Source of the DNA: Candidatus Rokubacteria bacterium RIFCSPLOWO2_02_FULL_73_56
GTDB taxonomy: Bacteria; Methylomirabilota; Methylomirabilia; Rokubacteriales; CSP1-6
Direction: 5' to 3'
Length of the DNA stretch: 37,547 bases
Assembly (NCBI GenBank): GCA_001788495.1
Contig: MGCF01000164.1
Location: 2,419-39,965, forward strand
Shown: positions 26,052-37,475 of the stretch, one piece after another
How positions within the stretch are numbered: the first letter of the stretch is position 1
Layout of the letters: every line of letters begins with the position of its first letter
Program-made: the position numbers and the translations under genes
The notes under the pieces: generated by a model
Told to the model about the DNA's origin: nothing
Database searches by the model: none
What the model saw: the letters and a program-made list of their open reading frames with translations, nothing else

Positions 26052-26975
26052 GTGGCCGAGCTCACGGTCGATCCGGGCGCCGCCGGCACGCGGCTCGACC
26101 GCTGGCTCTCGGCCCGGCTGCCCGAGCTGTCCCGCGCGCGGCTGCAGGTGCTGATCGCGGCGGGCCGGGTGCGCGTCGGGGGGCGCGCCGTGAAGGCGTC
26201 CCACCGCCTGCGCGGGGGCGAGCGCGTCGAGGTCGAGGTCCCGCCGCCCGCGCCCGAGGAGCTCGTGCCCGAGCCCGCGGCGCTCGCGATCGTCCACGAG
26301 GACGCGCACGTGCTCGTCGTGGACAAGCCGGCCGGCATGGTCGTGCACCCGGGCGCCGGCCACGCGCGCGGCACGCTCGCCGCCGCCGTGCTCGCCCACG
26401 CGCCGACGATCGCGGGCGTCGGCGGCCCGCGGCGCCCGGGGATCGTGCACCGGCTCGACAAGGACACCTCGGGCCTGCTCGTGCTCGCGAAGACGCGCGA
26501 GGCCTACGAGGCGCTCGTCGCCCAGCTCGCGAGCCGCACGGTGACGCGCCGCTACCTCGTCGTGGTCCACGGGCGCGTCGCGCGCGACGCGGGCGTCGTC
26601 GACCGGCCCATCGGGCGCCACCCGCACGACCGGGTCCGGATGGCCGTCCGCCCGGCGGGCCGGGGCCGGCGGGCGGTCACGCGCTTTCGCGTGCTCGAGC
26701 GCTTCGCGCGCTTCACCCACCTCGAGGTGAGCCTCGAGACGGGACGCACGCACCAGATCCGCGTCCACCTGGCCTCGCTCGGCCACCCCGTCGCCGGCGA
26801 CGCCGTCTACGGCGGCCGGCGGCGCCCTCCGGTGCCGGTGCCGCTCGAGGGCCTGGCGCTGCACGCGGCGGCGCTCGCGTTCGTGCACCCGGCGACGGGC
26901 GAGCGCCTGGAGTTCCGCGCGCCGCTGCCGGCGCGGATGGAGCGGCTGCTGTCTCACTTGCGCGACAGCGGGTGA
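26052..26975 (+). CDS. rluD: RluD-family 23S rRNA pseudouridine synthase
   Basis: Converts specific uridines in RNA to pseudouridine. The 307 residues start at GTG 26052. An S4 RNA-binding domain (about 14-70, TRLDRWLSARLPELSRARLQ) is followed by the RluA/RluD catalytic domain (VVDKPAGMVVHPG; GIVHRLDKDTSGLLVLAKT with the catalytic Asp as D136; LETGRTHQIRVHLASLGHPV; GDAVYGG). S4 plus catalytic domain matches RluD (sites in helix 69 of 23S rRNA); RluC-type specificity cannot be excluded. No Shine-Dalgarno precedes the start, perhaps because of the adjoining inverted-repeat element. Confidence 0.93.
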   Translation: MAELTVDPGAAGTRLDRWLSARLPELSRARLQVLIAAGRVRVGGRAVKASHRLRGGERVEVEVPPPAPEELVPEPAALAIVHEDAHVLVVDKPAGMVVHPGAGHARGTLAAAVLAHAPTIAGVGGPRRPGIVHRLDKDTSGLLVLAKTREAYEALVAQLASRTVTRRYLVVVHGRVARDAGVVDRPIGRHPHDRVRMAVRPAGRGRRAVTRFRVLERFARFTHLEVSLETGRTHQIRVHLASLGHPVAGDAVYGGRRRPPVPVPLEGLALHAAALAFVHPATGERLEFRAPLPARMERLLSHLRDSG

Positions 26976-27027
26976 GGCCGGCGCGTCCGGATCCCCACAG
27001 CGCGCCGCCGGCGTGCGGCCAAGTGCG

Positions 27028-27045
27028 CGTCCGGCCAGCCGGACG
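27028..27045 (+). terminator. Short GC hairpin downstream of rluD
   Basis: CGTCCGG (27028-27034) pairs with CCGGACG (27039-27045) around a CCAG loop. It lies in the 129-bp rluD-glmU gap. There is no U-tract, so intrinsic termination is doubtful. Confidence 0.3.
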
Positions 27046-27086
27046 GGAGTGGCACGGCGTTCGCAACCCCCGGCGGACGGGTGCGC

Positions 27087-27092
27087 TAGAAT
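27087..27092 (+). promoter_or_regulatory. -10 box upstream of glmU
   Basis: TAGAAT in the context TGCGCTAGAATGAG, 12 nt before ATG 27105. The expected leader is about 5 nt, leaving GAGAGG mostly outside the transcript. No -35 match at standard spacing. Confidence 0.45.
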
Positions 27093-27104
27093 GAGAGGCG
27101 TCAC

Positions 27105-28490
27105 ATGGACGGGCTGACGATCGTCATCCTCGCCGCCGGCGAGGGCAAGCGGATGCGCTCGCGGCAGCCGAAGGTCCTGCACCGCCTCTGCGGCCGCCCG
27201 CTCATCGGCTACGCGCTCCGGACGGCGCGCGTTCTCGCCGACCGCATCGTGCTGGTGGTGGGCCCGGACGCCGACGGCGTGCGCGCGGCGGCGGGCGAGG
27301 GCGTGCGCGTCGTCGAGCAGCGCGAGCGGCTCGGCACGGGCCACGCCGTCCTGCAGGCGCGCGAGGCGTGCGGCGCGGGGACGATCCTCGTGCTCCCGGG
27401 CGACTCGCCGCTGCTCTCGAGCGAGACGCTCACCGCCCTCGTCGCCCAGCACCGGGCCGCCGGCGCCGCGGCGACGGTCCTCACCGCCGTCGTGGACCGC
27501 CCGCAGGGCTACGGCCGCATCCTGCGCCAGGGCGGGCGCGTCACGCGCATCGTCGAGGAGCGCGACGCGACCGACGACCAGAAGAAGATCACCGAGATCA
27601 ACACGAGCGTCTACGGCTTCGACGCGCGCCGCCTGTGGAAGGCGCTCGGCGAGCTGCGCCCCGACAACGACCAGGGCGAGTACTACCTGACCGACGTCAT
27701 CGGCCTCCTCGCGAGGGCGGGCGGCCGGATCGAGGCGCTCGCCGCGCCGGACCCCGCCGAGGCGCTCGGGATCAACGACCGGAAGCAGCTCGCCGCCGTC
27801 GCCGCGATCCAGCGGCGCCGGATCCTCGACGGGCTCATGGAGGCCGGGGTGACCGTCCTCGACCCGGCGAGCACCTACGTCGAGGACACGGTGACGATCG
27901 GCCCCGACACGACGCTCTACCCGAACGTCGTCCTCGAGGGCGCCACGACGATCGGCAGCGAGTGCGTGATCGCCTCCGGCTGCCAGGTCAGCGCGAGCCG
28001 CTTCGGCGACCGCGTCACGCTCAAGCCGTACTGCGTCGTCAGCGAGGCGGTGGTGGAGGACGATGCGACGCTCGGGCCCTTCTGTCACCTGCGGCCCGGG
28101 TGCCACATCGGGCAGAAGGCGAAGATCGGCAACTTCGTGGAGGCGAAGAAGGCGCGGATCGGGCGCGGCTCCAAGGCGAACCACCTCGCGTACCTCGGCG
28201 ACGCGACCGTGGGCGAGGACGTCAACATCGGCGCCGGCACGATCACCTGCAACTACGACGGCCGGGCCAAGCACGAGACGCGGATCGGCGACGGCGCCTT
28301 CGTCGGCACCAACGCGACGCTCGTGGCGCCGCTCGTCATCGGCGAGGGCGCGTACGTCGGCGGGGGCTCGACGATCACCAAGGACGTCCCGCCCGGCGCG
28401 CTCGCCGTGGGCCGCGCGCCGCAGGTCGTCAAGGAGGGCTGGGCCGCGCGCCGCGCGCGCGCCACGACGCGCGAGGAGCCCGGAGACTAG
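27105..28490 (+). CDS. glmU: Bifunctional GlcN-1-P acetyltransferase / GlcNAc-1-P uridyltransferase
   Basis: Makes UDP-GlcNAc for peptidoglycan and lipopolysaccharide. The 461 residues comprise an N-terminal uridyltransferase (about 1-230: [53 protein letters not shown]-type [13 protein letters not shown]). A C-terminal left-handed beta helix with hexapeptide repeats follows (about 250-440: [44 protein letters not shown]-type [14 protein letters not shown]). The stop TAG lies at the left edge of an inverted-repeat element, whose flanking TA is part of the stop codon. glmS follows, so the two consecutive steps of amino-sugar synthesis are linked. Confidence 0.97.
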   Translation: MDGLTIVILAAGEGKRMRSRQPKVLHRLCGRPLIGYALRTARVLADRIVLVVGPDADGVRAAAGEGVRVVEQRERLGTGHAVLQAREACGAGTILVLPGDSPLLSSETLTALVAQHRAAGAAATVLTAVVDRPQGYGRILRQGGRVTRIVEERDATDDQKKITEINTSVYGFDARRLWKALGELRPDNDQGEYYLTDVIGLLARAGGRIEALAAPDPAEALGINDRKQLAAVAAIQRRRILDGLMEAGVTVLDPASTYVEDTVTIGPDTTLYPNVVLEGATTIGSECVIASGCQVSASRFGDRVTLKPYCVVSEAVVEDDATLGPFCHLRPGCHIGQKAKIGNFVEAKKARIGRGSKANHLAYLGDATVGEDVNIGAGTITCNYDGRAKHETRIGDGAFVGTNATLVAPLVIGEGAYVGGGSTITKDVPPGALAVGRAPQVVKEGWAARRARATTREEPGD

Positions 28491-28651
28491 TGTTCCGTCC
28501 ACGAACTCATGTGAGCGGTCGCCGCGTGACCGGCCGCCCGGCGCGGGCGGTGGGGGTCGACGGGACCACGCGGCCCGCGTCCGCCTGGCCCGTGGCGGCC
28601 CGGACTCCACGTGCGACGAGGCTTCACATGACGTCGAGAACGGAACACTAG
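28487..28651. mobile_element. 165-bp TA-flanked MITE-like element between glmU and glmS
   Basis: Both ends read CTAGTGTTCCGT inward (left 28487-28498; right end complementary at 28640-28651). The similarity continues to CATGTGA, matching 24 of the first 28 positions. The ends are therefore TA-GTGTTCCGT and ACGGAACAC-TA, the pattern expected for non-autonomous relatives of IS630/Tc1-mariner elements that duplicate a TA target. The GC-rich interior has further partial inverted similarity and no credible ORF. The left TA is inside the glmU stop codon, and the right end is 2 bp from the glmS ATG. GGAA in the right end is the only ribosome-site-like motif for glmS. Family assignment is inferred from end structure alone. 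Confidence 0.7.
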
Positions 28652-28653
28652 CC

Positions 28654-30492
<1,839 letters not shown>

Positions 30493-30511
30493 CCGCGCGG
30501 GCGCCCTGCGG

Positions 30512-30517
30512 TACAAT
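30512..30517 (+). promoter_or_regulatory. -10 box upstream of the helicase gene
   Basis: TACAAT in the context TGCGGTACAAT, 3 nt before GTG 30521 and 6 nt before a second in-frame GTG at 30524. A transcript would start at or inside these codons, so the message appears leaderless. No -35 box. Confidence 0.45.
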
Positions 30518-30520
30518 CGC

Positions 30521-32683
30521 GTGGTGCTCGACCGCGAGGCGCTCCTCCGCGACCTGAACCCGCCGCAGCGCGAGGCCGTCACCGCGGGCGACGGGCCGCT
30601 GCTCGTGCTCGCGGGGGCCGGCAGCGGCAAGACGCGCGTCATCGCCCACCGGATCGCCTGGCTCCTCGGCGTGCGTGGCGTCCACCCCAGGCAGGTGCTC
30701 GCGGTCACGTTCACGAACAAGGCGGCCGGCGAGATGGCCCGCCGGGTCGCGGCCCTGCTGCTGCCGGCCGGGATCCCGGCGCCGCTGATCGCGACGTTCC
30801 ACTCGGTCTGCGTCCGGATCCTCCGCGCGCACATCCGGCACCTCGGCGTGTCCCCGCGCTTCACGATCTACGACGAGGACGACCGCCTGGCGCTCGTCAA
30901 GGAGTGCATGCGCGAGCTCGACCTCGCCGACCGGACGTGGACGCCCGCGACGCTGGTGCACCGGATCAGCGCGGCGAAGAACCAGATGCTCACGCTCGAG
31001 GAGGTCGAGCGCCAGGCGCGCGGGCCCCGCGAGGAGCAGATCGCGCTCCTCTTCCGCCGCTACCAGGAGCGCCTCGCCGCGGCGTCGGCCGTGGACTTCG
31101 ACGACCTGCTGCTCCTCACCGTGCGGCTCTTCGAGGAAGCGCCGGAGGCGCTCGCCTGGTATCGCGGGCTCTGGCGCCACGTGCTCGTGGACGAGTACCA
31201 GGACACGAACCGCGCGCAGTACCGGATCATCCGCCAGCTCACGGGGGAGCACGGCAACGTCTGCGTGGTCGGCGACCCCGACCAGAGTGTCTACCGTTGG
31301 CGCGGCGCCGACATCCGGAACATCCTCGACTTCGAGGGGGACTACCCGGGCACGCGCGTGATCCGGCTCGAGCAGAACTACCGCTCGAGCAAGCGCGTGC
31401 TCGCGATCGCCGGCGGGGTGATCGCGAACAACCTCGCCCGCAAGGACAAGACGCTCTGGACCGAGAACGCCGAGGGGGAGAAGGCGGCGGTCTACCGCGC
31501 CTGGGACGAGCACGAGGAGGCGGGCTTCGTCGCCCAGGCGATCGTGGGGGCCCGCGCGGCCGGCACGCCGTACGACGCCGTCGCGGTCTTCTACCGCACG
31601 AACGCCCAGTCGCGCGTGCTCGAGGACGCGCTGCGGCGCGCCGGCGTCCCGTACGTCATCGTCGGCGCCGTCCGCTTCTACGAGCGCCGCGAGATCAAGG
31701 ACGCGCTCGCCTACCTGCGCCTGCTCGTGAACCCGGCGGACGACGTCGCGTTTCGCCGCGCCATCCAGGCGCCGGGGCGCGGCATCGGCCGCGCGACGCT
31801 CGCGCGCCTGGACGAGGTCGGGGCGCGCGCGGGCCGGCCGCTCCTGGCGCTCGCCGGTGCGCCGCCCGCCGACGTCACGGGCAAGCCGCGCCGGGCGCTC
31901 GAGGAGTTCGCGGCCCTCGTCGCCCGGCTGGCCGGCGCGCGCGCCGAGACGCCGCTGCCGGCGTTCATCGACCTCGTGCTGAACGCCTCGGGCTACCGCG
32001 AGGACCTCCGGCAGGAGCGCTCGTCGGAGGCCGAGGCGCGGCTCGAGAACCTGGAGGAGCTGATCGCCGCGGCCGAGGACCACGCGCGCGGGCCGGAGGG
32101 CGGCGCGCTCGAGAGCTTCCTCGACGGCGTCGCGCTCGTCGCCGACGTGGACGAGCTGCCCGACGACACGCGCGGCGTGACGCTCATGACGCTCCACTCG
32201 GCCAAGGGGCTCGAGTTCCCGGTCGTGTTCCTCACCGGGATGGAGGAGGGGGTCTTCCCCCACGCGCGCTCGATGGGCTCGACGGACGACGTGGAGGAGG
32301 AGCGGCGCCTCTGCTACGTCGGCGTCACGCGCGCCAAGGAGCGGCTCACGCTCTCCTACGCGCTCCACCGCCGCATGCACGGCTACGGCCTCGGCGAGCC
32401 CTCGCGGTTCCTGCTGGAGATGCCCGAGGAGCACCTGACGCTCCTCGGCGCCGCCTCCCGGGCGCAGGAGCAGTCCCCGGCCGCGCCCGCGGCGCTCGCG
32501 GACGACGCGGACGGCGAGGACCTGCCGCTCCGGGTCGGTGCGCGCGTGCGCCACGGGCGCTGGGGCGAGGGGCTCGTCGTCGGCGTCGAGCGGAGCGGCG
32601 GCGACACGCTCGTCACCGTCCGGTTCGCCTCCGTCGGCCGGAAGCAGCTCTCGCTCCAGTACGCGCAGCTGGAGGAGCTCTAG
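30521..32683 (+). CDS. pcrA: UvrD/PcrA/Rep-family ATP-dependent DNA helicase
   Basis: 3'-5' DNA helicase for repair and replication-fork processing. The 720 residues contain all SF1A motifs: Q motif LNPPQREAV, Walker A LAGAGSGKTRV, motif Ia VTFTNKAAGEM, Walker B VDEYQDTN, motif III GDPDQSVYRWRGAD, motif IV EQNYRSS, motif V LMTLHSAKGLEFPVVFL and motif VI YVGVTRAKERL. A Tudor-like C-terminal domain (about 675-718, RVRHGRWGEGLVVGVE) is the RNA-polymerase-interacting module of PcrA/UvrD, so PcrA/UvrD is favoured over Rep. The start could be GTG 30521 or 30524. gatC begins 3 nt after its stop. Confidence 0.95.
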   Translation: MVLDREALLRDLNPPQREAVTAGDGPLLVLAGAGSGKTRVIAHRIAWLLGVRGVHPRQVLAVTFTNKAAGEMARRVAALLLPAGIPAPLIATFHSVCVRILRAHIRHLGVSPRFTIYDEDDRLALVKECMRELDLADRTWTPATLVHRISAAKNQMLTLEEVERQARGPREEQIALLFRRYQERLAAASAVDFDDLLLLTVRLFEEAPEALAWYRGLWRHVLVDEYQDTNRAQYRIIRQLTGEHGNVCVVGDPDQSVYRWRGADIRNILDFEGDYPGTRVIRLEQNYRSSKRVLAIAGGVIANNLARKDKTLWTENAEGEKAAVYRAWDEHEEAGFVAQAIVGARAAGTPYDAVAVFYRTNAQSRVLEDALRRAGVPYVIVGAVRFYERREIKDALAYLRLLVNPADDVAFRRAIQAPGRGIGRATLARLDEVGARAGRPLLALAGAPPADVTGKPRRALEEFAALVARLAGARAETPLPAFIDLVLNASGYREDLRQERSSEAEARLENLEELIAAAEDHARGPEGGALESFLDGVALVADVDELPDDTRGVTLMTLHSAKGLEFPVVFLTGMEEGVFPHARSMGSTDDVEEERRLCYVGVTRAKERLTLSYALHRRMHGYGLGEPSRFLLEMPEEHLTLLGAASRAQEQSPAAPAALADDADGEDLPLRVGARVRHGRWGEGLVVGVERSGGDTLVTVRFASVGRKQLSLQYAQLEEL

Positions 32684-32686
32684 CCC

Positions 32687-32974
32687 ATGATCAGCCGGGA
32701 GGACGTGGCGCACGTGGCGCGGCTCGCGCGCCTGGCGCTCGAGCCCGATGAGCTCGAGCGGATGCGCGCGCAGCTCGACGGGATCCTGGCCTACATCGAC
32801 CAGCTCCGGGCGGTCGACGTCGCGGGCGTCGAGCCGACCTCCCACGCGGTGCCGCTCGTGAACGTGATGCGCGAGGACGCGGTCGTCGCGCCCTTCCCGC
32901 AGGAGGCGATGCTCGCCAACGCGCCCGACCGGGTGGGCGAGCTGTTCCGCGTGCCGCGGATCATCGAGGACTGA
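32687..32974 (+). CDS. gatC: Asp/Glu-tRNA amidotransferase subunit C
   Basis: Small structural subunit that holds GatA and GatB together. The 95 residues show [40 protein letters not shown] and the end [13 protein letters not shown], all standard. It lies 3 nt after the helicase gene and 1 nt before gatA, so gatCAB may be expressed with the helicase. Confidence 0.96.
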   Translation: MISREDVAHVARLARLALEPDELERMRAQLDGILAYIDQLRAVDVAGVEPTSHAVPLVNVMREDAVVAPFPQEAMLANAPDRVGELFRVPRIIED

Positions 32975-32975
32975 G

Positions 32976-34421
32976 ATGACGATCCACGAGCTCGCCGAGG
33001 CGTACCGGCGCGGCGAGACCACGCCGAGCGCCGTGGCCGAGGCGCACCTGGCGCGCATCGCGGCGCTCGACGCGAAGGTCGGCGCGTTCCTGACGGTGAC
33101 GCGCGAGCGGGCGCTGGCCGCGGCGGCGGCGGCGGACGCCCGCTGGCGCGCCGGCGCGCCCCGCGGGCCGCTCGACGGCGCGCCGCTCGCGCTGAAGGAC
33201 GTCCTCTGCACGAAGGGCGTGCGCACCACGTGCGGCTCGCGGATCCTCGAGGGGTTCGTGCCGCCCTACGACGCGACGGTGGTCGAGCGGCTCGAGGCGG
33301 CGGGCGCGGTCCTGCTCGGCAAGACCAACATGGACGAGTTCGCGATGGGCTCGTCCACCGAGCACTCGGCGTTCGGGCCGACGCGCAACCCGTGGGACCT
33401 CGGCCGCGTGCCCGGCGGCTCCTCGGGCGGCTCGGCGGCGGCCGTGGCGGCCGAGCTGGCGGCGGGGGCGCTCGGCACCGACACGGGCGGCTCGGTCCGC
33501 CAGCCCGCCGCGTTCTGCGGCGTCGTCGGCCTCAAGCCCACCTACGGGCGCGTCTCGCGCTACGGGCTCGTCGCCTTCGCCTCCTCGCTCGACCAGGTCG
33601 GCACGTTCGCCCGGGACGCCCGGGACACGGCGCTGCTCCTCGGGGCGATCGCCGGCCACGACCCGCGCGACGCGACGAGCGTGGACGCGCCCGTGCCCGA
33701 CTACACGGCGGCGCTGGCGGGCGGCGTCCGGGGGCTGTGCCTCGGGGTCCCGCGCGAGTACTTCGGCGAGGGCATCGATCCGGAGGTCGCCCGTGCCGTC
33801 CGGGAGGCGATCGAGACGCTGCGCGGGCTCGGCGCCGTGACGGAGGACGTGTCGCTCCCGACGACGGACTACGGCATCGCGGTCTACTACGTGCTGGCGC
33901 CCGCCGAGGCCTCCTCGAACCTGGCGCGCTACGACGGGGTCAAGTACGGCCTGCGCACGCCCGGCGCGAAGGACCTGATCGAGATGGAGAGCCGCACGCG
34001 GGCGGCGGGCTTCGGCGCCGAGGTCAAGCGGCGGATCATGCTCGGCACCTACGCGCTCTCGGCCGGCTACTACGACGCCTACTACGGCCGCGCCCAGAAG
34101 GTCCGCACGCTCGTCCGGCGGGACCTCGAGGCGGCGCTCGCGCGCGTGGACGTGCTGGTCGCGCCGACCACGCCCGGCGTGGCCTTCCGGCTCGGCGAGA
34201 AGGCGGACCCGCTCGCCATGTACCTGAACGACGTGTTCACGGTGCCGACGAGCCTGGCGGGGCTCCCGGCCGTGTCCCTCCGCTGCGGCTTCAGCGCCGC
34301 GGGGCTCCCCGTCGGGCTCCAGCTCATCGGACGCGCGCTCGACGAGGCGACGCTCCTGCGCGTCGCCCACGCCTACGAGCAGGCGACCGGCTGGCTGGCG
34401 CGGCGGCCCGCGCTGGCATGA
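32976..34421 (+). CDS. gatA: Asp/Glu-tRNA amidotransferase subunit A (amidase)
   Basis: Glutamine amidase of GatCAB, which supplies ammonia to convert mischarged Glu-tRNA-Gln and/or Asp-tRNA-Asn. The 481 residues contain the amidase Ser-cisSer-Lys triad: K74 in [12 protein letters not shown]149 in [11 protein letters not shown] and S173 in [10 protein letters not shown]. The adjacent [20 protein letters not shown] is conserved. The stop overlaps the gatB ATG (ATGA). Its presence implies the indirect route to Gln-tRNA and/or Asn-tRNA. Confidence 0.97.
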   Translation: MTIHELAEAYRRGETTPSAVAEAHLARIAALDAKVGAFLTVTRERALAAAAAADARWRAGAPRGPLDGAPLALKDVLCTKGVRTTCGSRILEGFVPPYDATVVERLEAAGAVLLGKTNMDEFAMGSSTEHSAFGPTRNPWDLGRVPGGSSGGSAAAVAAELAAGALGTDTGGSVRQPAAFCGVVGLKPTYGRVSRYGLVAFASSLDQVGTFARDARDTALLLGAIAGHDPRDATSVDAPVPDYTAALAGGVRGLCLGVPREYFGEGIDPEVARAVREAIETLRGLGAVTEDVSLPTTDYGIAVYYVLAPAEASSNLARYDGVKYGLRTPGAKDLIEMESRTRAAGFGAEVKRRIMLGTYALSAGYYDAYYGRAQKVRTLVRRDLEAALARVDVLVAPTTPGVAFRLGEKADPLAMYLNDVFTVPTSLAGLPAVSLRCGFSAAGLPVGLQLIGRALDEATLLRVAHAYEQATGWLARRPALA

Positions 34422-35881
34422 GCGCCCCGGCGCAGGCCGGCTGGGAGGTCGTCATCGGGCTCGAGGTCCACGCCCAGCTCCGCACGCGCTCGAAGATGTT
34501 CTGCGGCTGCCCGACGGCGTTCGGCGCGGCGCCGAACAGCCAGACGTGCCCGGTCTGCCAGGGCATGCCGGGCACGCTGCCCGTGATCAACCGCACGGCG
34601 ATCGAGTACGCGGTCCGCACCGCGCTCGCGCTCGACTGCCGGGTCAACGCGGGGTGCCGCTTCGCGCGCAAGCACTACTACTACCCGGACATGCCGAAGA
34701 ACTTCCAGATCAGCCAATATGAAGAGCCGCTCGCCGAGGAGGGCCTGCTCGAAATCGATATCGATGGGGCGGCGCGCCCCATCGGCATCCAGCGCCTGCA
34801 CCTCGAGGAGGACGTCGGCAAGCTCCTGCACGAGGGCACGCTCGCCACCGCGCAGGCGAGCCTCGTGGACTTCAACCGCTCCGGCGTGCCGCTCATGGAG
34901 ACGGTCTCGAAGCCCGACCTGCGCTCGCCCGAGGAGGCGGCGGCCTACCTCCGGGCGTTCCGCGCGGTCCTGGTCTACCTCGGCGTGTGCGACGGCAACA
35001 TGGAGGAGGGCTCGCTCCGCTGCGACGCGAACGTGTCGCTCCGCCCGCGCGGGAGCGCCGGGCTCGGCACGAAGGTCGAGATCAAGAACCTGAACTCGTT
35101 CCGGAACGTGCAGCGCGCGCTCGAGTACGAGGTGCAGCGCCAGGCGCAGGCGCTCGAGGCGGGCGAGCGGATCGTGCAGGAGACCCGCCTCTGGGACGCC
35201 GACCGGGACGTCACGCGCCCGATGCGCTCGAAGGAGTACGCGCACGACTACCGGTATTTCCCCGAGCCCGATCTGGTTCCCCTGCAGATCGACCGCGCCT
35301 GGGTGGACGCGATCCGTCGGGATCTCCCCGAGCTGCCCCGGGCGCGGCGGCGGCGCTTCGTCGCGCAGCACGGGCTGCCGCCCTACGACGCCGGGGTCCT
35401 CACGCAGAGCCGGGCGCTCGCCGACTACTTCGAGGCGGCGGTGCGCGCGTTCCCCCAGCCGAAGCTCGTCTCGAACTGGATCATGTCCGAGCTCCTGCGC
35501 GCGCTGCCCGGCGACGACGAGCGCGCGATCGCCGGGGCGCCGGTCACGCCCGAGCGGCTCGCCGGCCTGCTCGGGCTCGTCCAGGACGGCACCATCAGCG
35601 GCAGGATCGCCAAGGACGTCTTCGAGCGGATGCTGCGCACGGGGCAGGACGCCCCCACGATCGTGGCCCGCGAGGGGTTGACCCAGGTCGCCGACGAGGC
35701 GGCGCTCGCCGCCGTCGTGGACCGGGTGCTGGCCCAGAACCCCCGGGCCGTCGCGGACTACCGGGGCGGCAAGACGGCGGCGGCCAAGGCCCTGGTCGGC
35801 CAGGTCATGAAGGCCACCGGCGGCAAGGCCAACCCCGGGATCGTCAACCGCCTCCTGGAGGAGAAGCTCTCTAGAATCTGA
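34418..35881 (+). CDS. gatB: Asp/Glu-tRNA amidotransferase subunit B
   Basis: Kinase and tRNA-binding subunit of GatCAB. The 487 residues start [20 protein letters not shown]. Zinc-binding cysteines are in MFCGCPT and [10 protein letters not shown]. The ATP site has [20 protein letters not shown], and [19 protein letters not shown] and [18 protein letters not shown] follow. The C-terminal YqeY-like tail domain (about 340-487) ends [19 protein letters not shown] 34418 overlaps the gatA stop by 4 nt and begins the conserved N terminus; the frame is open farther upstream only as a shadow of gatA. Confidence 0.97.
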   Translation: MSAPAQAGWEVVIGLEVHAQLRTRSKMFCGCPTAFGAAPNSQTCPVCQGMPGTLPVINRTAIEYAVRTALALDCRVNAGCRFARKHYYYPDMPKNFQISQYEEPLAEEGLLEIDIDGAARPIGIQRLHLEEDVGKLLHEGTLATAQASLVDFNRSGVPLMETVSKPDLRSPEEAAAYLRAFRAVLVYLGVCDGNMEEGSLRCDANVSLRPRGSAGLGTKVEIKNLNSFRNVQRALEYEVQRQAQALEAGERIVQETRLWDADRDVTRPMRSKEYAHDYRYFPEPDLVPLQIDRAWVDAIRRDLPELPRARRRRFVAQHGLPPYDAGVLTQSRALADYFEAAVRAFPQPKLVSNWIMSELLRALPGDDERAIAGAPVTPERLAGLLGLVQDGTISGRIAKDVFERMLRTGQDAPTIVAREGLTQVADEAALAAVVDRVLAQNPRAVADYRGGKTAAAKALVGQVMKATGGKANPGIVNRLLEEKLSRI

Positions 35882-35891
35882 GGCGGGCGGC

Positions 35892-35897
35892 TATAAT
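35892..35897 (+). promoter_or_regulatory. Consensus -10 box (TATAAT) upstream of ftsE
   Basis: A perfect TATAAT in the context GGCGGCTATAATCG, 5 nt before GTG 35903 and 14 nt before ATG 35912. There is no -35 match at 16-18 bp; a second TAGAAT (35872-35877) lies 14 bp upstream at the end of gatB. Confidence 0.5.
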
Positions 35898-35911
35898 CGA
35901 AAGTGCCCGCC

Positions 35912-36583
35912 ATGATTGAGCTTCACCGCGTCTCGAAGGTCTACGCGGTCGGGCCCGTGAAGGTCCCCGCGCTCTGCGACGTCTCGTTCCGCATCGACAA
36001 GGGCGAGTTCGTCGTGCTCGCGGGGCCGAGCGGTGCCGGCAAGACGACGCTGCTGCGGCTGCTCTACCGGGCCGAGCCGCCCTCCGACGGCGAGGTCGAG
36101 GTCTTCGGCCAGGACGTGGGCACGCTGCGCCGCGCGCAGGTCGCCGCGCTCCGCCGCTCGATCGGCGTCGTCTTCCAGGACGCCAAGCTGCTGCCGGTGC
36201 GCACCGTGTACGAGAACGTCGCGTTCGTGCTCCGGGTGCTCGGCACGCCCCGCCGCGACATCACCGCGCGCGTCTTCGACGCGCTCCGCGTCGTCGGCCT
36301 CTCGTCGCGCGCGCAGGCGTACCCGGCCCAGCTCTCGCAGGGCGAGGCGCAGCGCGCCGCGCTCGCGCGCGCCATCGTGCGCCGCCCGCCGCTGCTGCTG
36401 GCCGACGAGCCCACCGGGAGCCTCGACGACGCGATGGCCGCGGAGATCCTCGAGGTGCTCCGGGACATCTGGGCGGGCGGCACGACCGTGGTCCTCGCGA
36501 CCCACCAGGCGCGGGTCGCCGCGGCGCTGCGCCGGCGGACGCTCGCGCTCGAGGCCGGCCGGGTCGTGAAGGACGAGGGCTGA
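35912..36583 (+). CDS. ftsE: Cell-division ABC transporter ATP-binding protein
   Basis: ATPase that with FtsX controls septal murein hydrolases. The 223 residues start MIELHRVSKVY, matching the usual FtsE N terminus, so ATG 35912 is preferred; GTG 35903 adds MPA and would fit a leaderless transcript. Motifs: Walker A GPSGAGKTT, Q-loop VVFQDAKLLPVRTVYENVAF, signature LSQGEAQRAALARAI (the common form is LSGGEQQR), Walker B LLLADEPTGSLD and H-loop VLATHQ. It ends 7 nt before ftsX. Confidence 0.95.
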   Translation: MIELHRVSKVYAVGPVKVPALCDVSFRIDKGEFVVLAGPSGAGKTTLLRLLYRAEPPSDGEVEVFGQDVGTLRRAQVAALRRSIGVVFQDAKLLPVRTVYENVAFVLRVLGTPRRDITARVFDALRVVGLSSRAQAYPAQLSQGEAQRAALARAIVRRPPLLLADEPTGSLDDAMAAEILEVLRDIWAGGTTVVLATHQARVAAALRRRTLALEAGRVVKDEG

Positions 36584-36590
36584 GCGGGCG

Positions 36591-37475
36591 ATGTTCGGCT
36601 TCCTCGTGGGCGAGGCGCTGCGGGACCTCCGGCGGGCCGGCCGGGTCGCCGTGAGCGCGATCCTCCTGATCACGCTCTCGCTCGCCGCGCTCGGCGGCTT
36701 CTGGCTCGTGTCGGCGAACCTCGACCGCGCGGTCGGTCGCTGGCGCGACCGCGTCCGCATCATCGTCTACCTCAGGCGCGAGCCCGCCGAGACGGACCTC
36801 CCGGCGCTCCTCGAGCGCGTCCACGGCGTGCCCGGCGTCGCGAGCGCCGTGTACGTGAGCCGGGCCGACGCGCTCCACGCGCTCAAGCAGGTGCTCGGCC
36901 GGGACGCGGGCGTGGTCGAGTCCCTGCCGACGAACCCGCTGCCGGCCTCGATCGAGGTGACGCCGGCGGCGGCGGGCGCGACCCCCGACGGCGCGCGCGA
37001 GCTGATCACGCGGCTCGGCGCGCTCCCCGAGGTCGAGGAGGTCGCGGGCGGCGTGGACTGGGTCGAGCGGCTCTCGCAGTGGCAGCGCCTGCTGACGACG
37101 ATCGGCCTCGGGATCGGCGCCGTGCTCGCCCTCGCCGCGATCCTGAGCGTGACGACCGCCACGACGCTCGTCGTGCACGCGCGGCGGCGCGAGACCGAGA
37201 TCATGCGGCTGGTCGGCGCGCCCGAGCTCACGATCCGGCTGCCGCTCCTGCTCCAGGGGATGCTCCAGGGCCTCGCGGGCGCGGGGCTCGCCCTCGCCGC
37301 GCTCACGGCCGCGCACGCGCTCGTGGCGCCGCACCTCGAGCCGCTCGTGAACCTGACGCTCGGCCTGCCGCGCATCGCGTTCCTCACGCCGCTCAACCTG
37401 GCGGCGCTCGGGCTCGCGGGCGCGCTGCTCGGCGCGCTCGGTGGGTGGCTGGCGCGCGGAGGCCGCGAAGCGTGA
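36591..37475 (+). CDS. ftsX: Cell-division membrane protein FtsX
   Basis: Membrane partner of FtsE that transmits ATPase changes to periplasmic amidase activators. The 294 residues show an N-terminal cytoplasmic stretch (MFGFLVGEALRDLRRAGRVA), the first membrane helix (about 20-42), the periplasmic extracellular domain (about 43-165, VRIIVYLRREPAETDLPALL), and three C-terminal helices with the conserved VHARRRETEIMRLVGAPELT loop. Complete. The stop overlaps a GTG (GTGA) that may begin the next gene. Confidence 0.95.
   Translation: MFGFLVGEALRDLRRAGRVAVSAILLITLSLAALGGFWLVSANLDRAVGRWRDRVRIIVYLRREPAETDLPALLERVHGVPGVASAVYVSRADALHALKQVLGRDAGVVESLPTNPLPASIEVTPAAAGATPDGARELITRLGALPEVEEVAGGVDWVERLSQWQRLLTTIGLGIGAVLALAAILSVTTATTLVVHARRRETEIMRLVGAPELTIRLPLLLQGMLQGLAGAGLALAALTAAHALVAPHLEPLVNLTLGLPRIAFLTPLNLAALGLAGALLGALGGWLARGGREA

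Noticed and set aside
28491-28653. glmS ribozyme in the glmS leader
   Set aside because: The leader is an inverted-repeat element without the pseudoknot core expected, and the ribozyme is mainly a Firmicutes feature.
34709-34770. Locally AT-richer codons in gatB as a sign of transfer or recombination
   Set aside because: The encoded residues ([20 protein letters not shown]) are conserved in GatB and the stretch is short, so it is not evidence of foreign DNA.
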